In this document: positions 56,677-64,000 of the stretch, one piece after another
Position numbering within the stretch: position 1 is the stretch's first letter
How the letters are laid out: every line of letters starts with the position of its first letter
NCBI RefSeq assembly: GCF_901000735.1
Contig: NC_081544.1
Span: 11,657,608 to 11,721,607, forward strand
DNA length: 64,000 nt
Direction: 5' to 3'
Source: Corylus avellana
Lineage: Eukaryota > Streptophyta > Magnoliopsida > Fagales > Betulaceae
The notes under the pieces: model-generated
What the model was told of the DNA's origin: nothing
The model's input: the letters and a program-made list of their open reading frames with translations, nothing else
Databases searched by the model: none
Position numbers and translations under genes: made by a program

Positions 56677-57477
56677 TGTTGTGCAAAAAACACGCGATCA
56701 CAATTACGGTTAAATAAGGCAAGAACAATCATACACAAGATAACACCAAGATTTAAGTGGTTACCTCAATGTGAGGTACGTCCACTGGCGGAGGCGATCA
56801 CGAAGAAATTCACTATGAAAGATGGAGTACAAAAATATAGTAGAGAGAAAATCACTCAGACCCAAAACCCCAATACACCTAAATCTCACTATCACACAAT
56901 AGAGATTATCCTCAAAGGAATAAACAAAAGACAGGAATACAAACTCTTTTTCTTTTGCTGGGATACGATTGCGGTTGGTCTCTCTATTTATTTTTCTTTC
57001 CCGCAGTAGCACCCTTTATTTTTCTCTCTTATTTTGGATCCTCCAAAATCAAGAAGAAAACAATCGGCTCTCTTTGTCTTCTCTCCTTTATTTTCTCTCT
57101 TGTCTCTAACTCATGAAACCAAGAAGAAAATACAAGAGGCGCGGCGCACTACTCTGCTGCCCTTCAAACAGCAGCCCACAAATTCACTTGTGCGGCTCTG
57201 TTGATGTTTTTCGCACACCCTATTCACGCACAAAACTTTGGCTTTATATATGGGCAAAGTCGGTACACTCCAATTGTCCTAATGCAAGTCATTCGTGGAT
57301 TCCATAAGACAAAAACTATAAAGCCTTTTACAAGAAAGACTTGTACACCACGTGAGCCCCACACACTCCGACTTAGAGAAGGATTTGGAGAGCTAGTCTC
57401 CCACGGCAGTACCCATAAACCAATAAAGCAAGACATGGGCCCATGACTAAATTGAGGGTTGAAAAGTCACATAGTCA
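56677..57477 (-). repeat. 3' LTR of the Tnt1-like element
   Basis: On the plus strand it begins TGTTGTGCAAAAAAC and ends CACATAGTCA. The adjacent AATCTCCATCTTGACTTGAA (about 57480-57499) is the complement of the polypurine tract region common to Tnt1-like elements. TTTATATA at about 57242 is a candidate TATA box. Confidence 0.85.
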
Positions 57478-57562
57478 ATAATCTCCATCTTGACTTGAAA
57501 CCCATCAAGTCGCAACAAAACGAATCTTCTTCTGATGCCTCCGCCCAAGCCCCTGAGGGCTA

Positions 57563-60112
57563 TCACAATTCATAAGTGTCACTCAAGTCCAAGCACCTCT
57601 TGAACTTGAGCATAGGACCTGGTTTAGACAGACTACCATGCTTCTCTACCAGTCCTCTAGGCCACACAGCTTTCTCTATTGGCTCTTTCTTTCTATAGAC
57701 CCATTTGCATCCTTTAGCCTTCCTTGCCTTGAGCAATTCTGTCGATTCCCAAGCTTTACCTTTCTGTAGTAACTCCACCTCTGTCGGCATGCCATTCTGA
57801 AGACAATGAGACTCCACTACCAGCTATTAGAGCAAAGGAAACCATGTTCTTAAATCCATACCTTTCCGGTGCTTTTCGATCACGTTTCTCTCTGCCTCTT
57901 GCTAAAGAATAAGGCTCTTCTTGGTGCTCTTCTCTTGACGATTCTTCGTCATCACATATGTTTGTGAGTGAACGCTGCTCATCAAGCTCCACCTCCACAA
58001 CCTGTTTCCCTTTCTGGCTCTTAATTGATGCTTCATTCTCACCCTTCCCTAACATATAGGCCTCATCAAACACCACGTCTCTGCTAACAATCTTCTTCTT
58101 AGAGATTGGATCCCAGAGCCTATAGCCTTTAACACCAGATTCCAAACCAAGACAAATACATTTTCTTGACTTTGAATCTAATTTCGATCGTTCTCCACTC
58201 TGCAATCTACCGGTTTACATGACCATACTTCCTCTGGAACCTTGAAGTCAATCCCAGCAGCTGGAGATCGGTTGGTGACGAAGCATGCATAATTAACTGC
58301 CTCAGCCCAAAAACTCTTTGGCAATCCTACACTCAACCTCATACATCTCGCCTTTTCCAACAGTGTTCTGTTCATCTTTTTGGCAACTCCGTTTTGATGT
58401 GGAGTCCCTCTCACTGTGAAGTGACGAGTAATACCTTTTGTTTTGCAGAATTCCAAGAATGCAGTGTCTTTGTATTCTAACCCATTGTCGGATCTCAGAT
58501 ACTTCACTCTTCTTCCAGTCTGATTTTCCACCTGCGCCTTCCACTGCTTGAAGATGGTGAAAACTTCTGACTTGTGTCTCATAAAATACACCCAAACCTT
58601 TCTTGAAAAATCATCAATAAAACTGACAAAATAATGTGCACATCCGTTTGATGGCACCGCCACTAGCCCCCAAACATCTGAGTGAACATAGTCAAGAACA
58701 CCTTTACTTGTATGAGACACCACCTTAAAGCTGACTCTTCGTTGCTTCCCATATAGACAGGACTTGCAGAAACTCAATTTACATGACTTCACACCTTTCA
58801 ACAGATTCCTCTTGTGAAGTTCAAACGTACTGTGCTCGCCTAAATGACCAAGCCGCATATGCCACAAAACTGCGTTGTCATTATTTGGTTTTGCCACTTG
58901 TAACTGTGTCCCCGAGTAACTTATACAAATTGCCAATTTTCTTGCCTTTCATTATCACCATAGCACCTTTAGTTATTTTCATAACTCCATCTTTGGCTAA
59001 ATAACCATAGCCCCAAGAATCTAATGTGCCTAATGAGATCAAATTTTTCTTAAGGTCGGGAATATATCTGACATTAGTGAGTGTCCTGACAATCCCATCA
59101 AACAACCTAACTTTTATGGTACCTTGTCCAATGACTTTACACCTAGCATCATTGCCCATTAGCACTGTACTCGCATTATAGGATTTAAATGTGTCGAACC
59201 ACTGCCTATTCGGACACATATGATATGAACAAGCAGAATCCAAAACCCAAGAGTCTATGATAGAATTTTTACCTGAGGAAACTGAAAGAACATCTGCGCT
59301 AACCTCGTTGTCATCAGACTCTTCTTATCTTCAAGATCTTGTTTCATCAGCTTGCAAAATTTTCTGTAGTGCGTTTTGTTGTGACAATAATAGCACTCCA
59401 CGTCTTTTGCATCTAACCGAGATTCTCCACCCTGTGCTGATTGTGACATAGACCGATACTGTTTACCTTTGCCATTCTTCCCCTTAAACTTATATCTTTG
59501 GCGCTTTGGCTCAAACCGTGCCACAAGCCCATCAGTCTGATCATTGACAGGTTTTCTCCGCGTCTCATGTGACAAGAGGGATCCCGTCACCTCTTCAAAC
59601 GCTAGAGTCTATTTCCCATATAACAATGTTGTAACCAGGTGATCATAAGAAGGGGGAAGCGATGCCAACAAAAGTATCGCTTTATCTTCTTCTCCAATCT
59701 TCACTGCAAAATTCAACAACTGTGTATTCAACATATTGAACTTGTTGAGGTGCTCCAGCAGATCTGTATTTTCCTCCATCTGTAAACCATATAGCTGCTT
59801 CTTCATGTACAGCTTATTCATTAAATTCTACGCCATATACAGACTTTCCAATTTCTGCCAAATTGATTCTGCCTCTTCTTCATCAATCACATTCTGAATG
59901 ACTTCATCTGACAAATTAAGACGGATCGCATTGGCAGCCTTTGCATCCATCTCTTCCCAAACATCATTGTCCATCTTCTCGGGTTTCTTTGCCTTTCCCA
60001 ATAACGCCTTGTGAACTCCTTGCTGAATCAGCAAATCATTCATCCTTCTTTGCCAAAGAGAGAAATTGTTCTTCCTATTAAGCTTCTCCACTTCAAACTT
60101 GGTACTCGCCAT
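57563..60112 (-). pseudogene. Tnt1-like gag-protease-integrase remnant lacking RT/RNase H
   Basis: Gag starts at ATG 60112 (KLNRKNNFSLWQRRMNDLLI), with a TAG near 59825 and another near 59607, then a knuckle CYYCHNKTHYRKFC near 59370. The protease motif is LDSACSYHMC near 59235, after a phase shift near 59318. The integrase zinc region is at about 58855-58745 (HMRLGHLGEH, CKSCLYGKQ). The catalytic D, D, E lie in YVHSDVWG, LRSDNGLEY and NGVAKKMNRTLLE. Further phase changes occur near 58905 and 58205. The RT stub WESTELLKARKAKGCKWVYR at about 57740 then runs into the deletion. It cannot retrotranspose by itself. Confidence 0.88.
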
Positions 60113-60143
60113 ATTTTCCGTAAATTTGATTTCTTGAACCTGA

Positions 60144-60155
60144 GCTTTGATACCA
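60144..60155 (-). other. Tnt1-like element primer binding site
   Basis: The minus strand reads TGGTATCAAAGC, the initiator methionine tRNA type site, next to the LTR edge at 60158. Confidence 0.85.
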
Positions 60156-60157
60156 CT

Positions 60158-60232
60158 TGTTGTGCAAAAAACAGGCGATCACAATTACGGTTAAATAAGG
60201 CGAGAACAATCACACACAAGATAACACCAAGC
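60158..60232 (-). repeat. 5' LTR remnant (75 bp) of the Tnt1-like element
   Basis: Matches the first 75 bp of 56677-57477 with few changes, then ends where host-like sequence starts. Confidence 0.88.
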
Positions 60233-61354
60233 TCGCTGATGTTAGTAAGGAAGAGATTAGCTTTAAGAGGACTATAAAGGGATTTCCAAAGGAAAAGAAA
60301 AAGCCATGGTGCTCATATGGCATTCCAAGATGACTACTGAACTTTGTTTTATTAAAAAGGATGTGACAACTCTAACTTTAGTTAATTTATTTTTTTAACC
60401 GAGTATGAGACTAAAGGAAGTAAATCAATCCTTTCGGAGAATCACTCCGCTAAGGGAAGTCAATTGTCATTCAATTGGATCTTCATGCTGGCTACTTTAT
60501 GGGCTCCGGTATTGCCTAAAAAGTGAGCTCTAGAATTATTGGGGCACATTTAGAATCAGATAACATTTCAAGGTGCTATTGAAGTGTATGGCATAGTGTG
60601 TTATGCGGTAGAAGGAGCATAAGTGGTTTCATTAAGATTCCGAGAAGTGCAGTTGGTTAATGACATGGAAGCAGGACAAACTCAAACTATAAGCTCTGGG
60701 TAAGAGGCTTTGGTCCTGGACACAGAATTCTTTGAGAAGGTAAAGACTCTTTTGTCCTTGTGGCTCTTACCACCATCTGTCTCAAATAAGGATATAATAA
60801 ATCTAGAGGTAACAAAGAGTAGTATTTTAGATAAGATATAAGGATGAAAAAGGAGGAAATCTATTCTTCCTCCTTTTTCATAAGTTATTCTTCCAACCAA
60901 ATGATTTAAGGCAATAAGGAAATTTATTGCTTTTTATTTGGGGGGGGGGAGTATTTAGCCATCCTTATTGTGGTAGCGGTTGTCATTTGGATAAAATGAC
61001 TATTTTCAATTATTTTGAATGGAATTTAACTTCTTAGCTACTAACAGTCTTGGAACAAAGAAAAAATAATGGAACTTTAGTTTCATATCATTTTAAAAAT
61101 AATTTAGAAACTTGAATTAAATTGGGCTATGACACATTAATGATGGACATTTGGTCGAAAGAGAGGTATTAATTTCCACAATGCTATCTGTTAATTGTGT
61201 GGGACCCTTGTGGAATTGAAGTCCAAACTACTTGCAAAACTTTGTACGTTATTCTTGATCTTAAAAGTTCATTTGCTATACAATTCTCATATTTTAATTC
61301 TTGAATACAACATAAGATGTATTGCAAGTTGTTTAATAAATGTTCTCATAACAG
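60233..61354. other. Spacer with duplicated segment S3 and a possible exon scrap
   Basis: 60240-60330 has an open phase (DVSKEEISFKRTIKGFPK) resembling the nucleotide sequence at 36765-36795; the protein is not recognised. 60420-60575 is segment S3, shared with 46.7 and 55.0 kb. 60765-60845 matches the end of the LINE-like remnant at 47.45 kb. A G-run is at about 60941-60950. Confidence 0.5.
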
Positions 61355-63294
61355 GTGAAAGTTCTTGCTCTAACAGATCATGACACAATGCCAAGCATCC
61401 CTGAGGCTCTAGAAGCTGCTAGAAGATTTCGCATCAAGATAATTCCAAATGTTGAAATCAGTACAATATTAGGTCATTTTTCTAAATTTCTAGCATTAGG
61501 AGGCGTATGCATGCATCCATACACATACATACGTACATAAATACATACACGTGTGTGTACCTTTTGTTCTTAGTAGTTGCTTGAAGAAAGTTGTTTAATT
61601 TTGATTTTCTCTGACATCAGAGAGAGCTGTTTTATAAAACCTTGTTTGTGATTCAAAATTGCAAGAAGTTGCAAGAAGAGTCTGAGTTGTGAGGATTTAT
61701 CCTGTTCTAGTTTGTATGTCTCTGATGCTCTGTTGATTAGTTAAACCTTTCCTTGTTGCTCTTGATGCATATTGTTGACTTAGAATTTATGATATATATG
61801 GTTTCAGGGGAAGTGAGCCTCTTGCAGAAGACGCTATACAATTGATATCTAATACTTGGGGTGTAGCTGTGCTAGCTCATCCAGGAGCACTGAAAAATCA
61901 TGTTGCCATTATCAGGAGGCTGAAAGAGGCTGGCCTTCATGGGATGGAGGTTTACACAAGTGATGAAAACTAGCAGGTATACTATTTACTTTGCTACGTC
62001 TTTTTCTTTTTTATTGTTGTTTGTGGAATTTTGTTTTCGGTGACAGTCCAATCAATTGCCATAGAACGTAAAACATTTACTTGTCCATCGATCTTCAGAC
62101 ATGTAATGGATGTCAAACAAAGATGCTATCTTAGGAACATATCAAAATCCTTACAAAACAATTCCAGGGATAAATCAGCAGATGAAGTTGAGTTGTAGTT
62201 AAACTTCATCCTTTATAATGTTTCGACTCATATTTGTTATAATGTTTTTATATTTTAGTGCATGGATGAGATGTTGGTTTTGTTTCTACATAACGATGGA
62301 TGTAAAGGGTTAAAGGAAAAGTGGTTCTCAGCCATTGTTGCTTTATGGATTGTGTGATGTAACCATTTGAGGTGTGATGCTGAGGTTTGTTGTTCTCATT
62401 TAGGTTTTCCCATTGAAATTCCCAACAATTTTCCAACGAACACAAAATTTATATTTCTTTTTTGAAAACTTGAATCTTCAAATCCTAGACCACCAAATTC
62501 TCATAACATTCACAAACAGAAAATATTGTACTGTGTACTCTTTATAACACTGTTCAAGAGGTACTGTTAATGTGCACTGGTCATATAGTGTAACAGGTAC
62601 TGTTCACACAGCTTTGTGTGGGTCAGTTACTTTTTGATATGCGAGACAAATCTGGGAGCCTTGTTGACCATATTAATGATTATACGCTGTAGTAGAACAT
62701 TTGCAGTGCTGCTATTGTGATGGGAATTTATTTCCTTCAAACCCTATATATGAAACCTCATCTTTTGCTTATATTAAAACATTTGGTACTTACATGGTAG
62801 TTTACTTGTGTTGGTCAACAGCATACAGTGACGTAGCAGATGGTTATGGTCTTTTAAAGCTGGGAGGATCAGATTATCATGGAAGAGGTGGGCATGGTGA
62901 ATCTGAATTGGGAAGTGTGAACCTTCCTATATTGGCTGCTCATGACTTCCTTAAGGTAGCTCAACCGATCTGGTGTCGTGCCATCTGAAACATTTTAGAG
63001 AGTTATGCCGACGAGCTTTCTGATTTGAATCTAGCGAAGATTACAAGATTTGGGAGGGGCCCAATTTTTAATAGGGGCTCTCCAGTGAGTTGCAGCAAGG
63101 ACTTAATTGATTGTTGCATGTCTTTGTGGTTGACCAATGAAGAGAGTCAAAATGCAGAGTTTGAAGCTATCTCTATTAATCAGGGAGGAATTCAGGTTCC
63201 TATTGAAAGTGAATTGTTGCGAATTGAATATTCATCTTCTTTATCAAATTCATTTTCACCATCTCATTTTTGGCATTTATGCTGTCATATTTAA
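61355..63294 (+). pseudogene. PHP-domain phosphoesterase pseudogene, middle exons missing
   Basis: Three exon-like blocks resemble the plant PHP-domain (polymerase/histidinol phosphatase-like) protein, related to bacterial nucleotide phosphoesterases. The first, 61355-61468 after an AG acceptor, encodes VLALTDHDTM...IPNVEIST, with the TDHDT metal-binding motif. The second, 61808-61976, encodes GSEPLAEDAIQLI, VAVLAHPGALKNHV and GLHGMEVYTSDEN, with TAG 61971-61973, then a GT donor. The third, 62822-63294, encodes GLLKLGGSDYHGRGGHGE, with TGA 62986-62988 in phase, then WLTNEESQNAEFEAI. In the family, a long segment lies between the first two blocks (from the HILAYYG region on); here only 340 bp of intron-like DNA is present. 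The start exon is also absent upstream. Confidence 0.82.
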
Positions 63295-64000
63295 CTAATT
63301 GTTTTTCTTGAAGATAGATATGCCTAGAAAGGTAGATTCAGAGAATAGATGATTGTCTTGTTTGCTACTTTGTTCTCGATATTAATGTTGGATTTTTTTT
63401 TTTTTTTTTTTTAATTAAAGAGATTCAATTTGAGTTCTAACTTAAATAAAAGCTTGTTTAGGTTAGCTGTCCTTACCCTCCCCTTTTATTTTCAAACCGC
63501 TTAAGTTCTTTCAAAATTGTCAACTCAAAACTGTGTTTCCCCTTAAAAATGATGTTTACTGATTTTACTTTGACAAGGCAAATGGGTCTCCCTCTATGGA
63601 GGCAGATGCATGCCTTTATTTATTTATTTTTTTTAGTTTAATTTTTGTTTTTTAGATTTATTTTGTTGGGGAAATTGTGATTCATGCAATGAATTCATGA
63701 GCATTGAGTGTGATTAATCTAAAAAGATTTAAATCACAAGCTCCTTATAACTTGTAAATTTGAGTTGACTGTCAATGATAAAATTGAGCATTTTTATCAT
63801 GAAGACTATAACATAATAGCATATCAATACTATATGATAGAATGGTTTGTCTTGATTATTGAAAACGAGGCTTGTAGTTCGTATGTTGATGTATTGGGAA
63901 TGCATTGAGTATTTTTAATTGTTAATAATGTGTTGTACAAATTACTGTCCCCTAAATACTTATACATTGAGTCATAGGAAATATAAGTATCTCCTTGAGA
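63295..64000. other. AT-rich 3' flank of the PHP pseudogene
   Basis: No gene seen. A T-run is at about 63391-63412. TTCTTTCAAAATTGTCAACT at 63507-63526 is shared with the left edge of the 37.3-kb gap. The final 30 bases resemble 5735-5760. Confidence 0.5.

Larger units (their letters stand above)
56677..60232 (-). mobile_element. Tnt1-like (Tork) Copia retrotransposon, internally deleted and 5'-truncated
   Basis: On the minus strand, from right to left: 75 bp of LTR (60158-60232), primer site, gag, protease, integrase, a stub of RT, and a full 801-bp LTR (56677-57477). Gag and integrase resemble Tnt1/Tork-clade Copia. RT and RNase H are gone apart from the first roughly 40 residues. The right LTR stops abruptly at 60232, where unrelated sequence begins, so no target duplication can be seen. 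Confidence 0.9.

Noticed and set aside
1..64000. CRISPR arrays, bacterial operons or rRNA genes
   Set aside because: Nothing of the kind is visible. All repeats found are explained by transposons, microsatellites or duplicated plant spacer.

Overview
This is plant nuclear DNA, almost certainly from a eudicot. It is AT-rich, packed with LTR retrotransposons of plant-only lineages (Tat, Athila, a chromovirus, Tnt1-like Copia), and the only host genes visible are decayed members of two plant-type families. The species cannot be named from the sequence. I found no intact host gene. There are three runs of N: 20 N at 9435-9454, 100 N at 37327-37426 and 100 N at 46285-46384. The two 100-N runs look like scaffold gaps of unknown true size.

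Layout. 1-3265: 3' part of a dead Ty3/Gypsy chromovirus, cut by the window edge. 3270-5686: 3' end of a CACTA-like DNA transposon with a dense array of alternating 12-bp subterminal repeats. 6205-7628 and 29450-29667 (minus): one DC1-domain (Cys/His-rich C1) pseudogene, split by a Tat-lineage Gypsy element (7629-29449). The Tat element carries dual RNase H and a long antisense gene with two intron-like segments. That antisense gene is itself split by a complete 10.2-kb Athila element (15977-26207, TSD CCCGG). 29668-37326: MITEs, a second DC1 pseudogene (33170-35130, minus), a 1-kb foldback, and a fragment of a PHP-domain phosphoesterase gene. 37427-46284: a second Athila copy on the minus strand, with both LTRs running into assembly gaps. 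46385-50001: a perfect inverted repeat at the gap edge, a Tourist-like MITE, a LINE tail, a foldback MITE and a solo LTR. 50002-54773: a hAT-like MITE interrupted by a gag-only Copia-type element with intact LTRs (50253-54530, TSD GTAAA). 55391-55525: a tRNA-like SINE. 56677-60232: a Tnt1-like Copia element (minus) that has lost its reverse transcriptase. 61355-63294: a PHP-domain pseudogene lacking its central exons.

How it fits together. The host background is a set of diverged duplicated blocks (DC1 pseudogenes, PHP fragments, and shared spacer segments near 46.7, 55.0 and 60.5 kb). Transposons have opened up these blocks, and several insertions can be checked against an empty site in a paralogous block. 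The order can be read directly: DC1 gene, then Tat, then Athila 1; and hAT MITE with an internal tandem duplication, then the gag-only Copia. The observations I rate highest are the spliced-looking antisense gene of the Tat element, the set of disabling mutations shared by the two Athila copies together with a swapped U3 in one of them, and the gag-only element with well-preserved ends.
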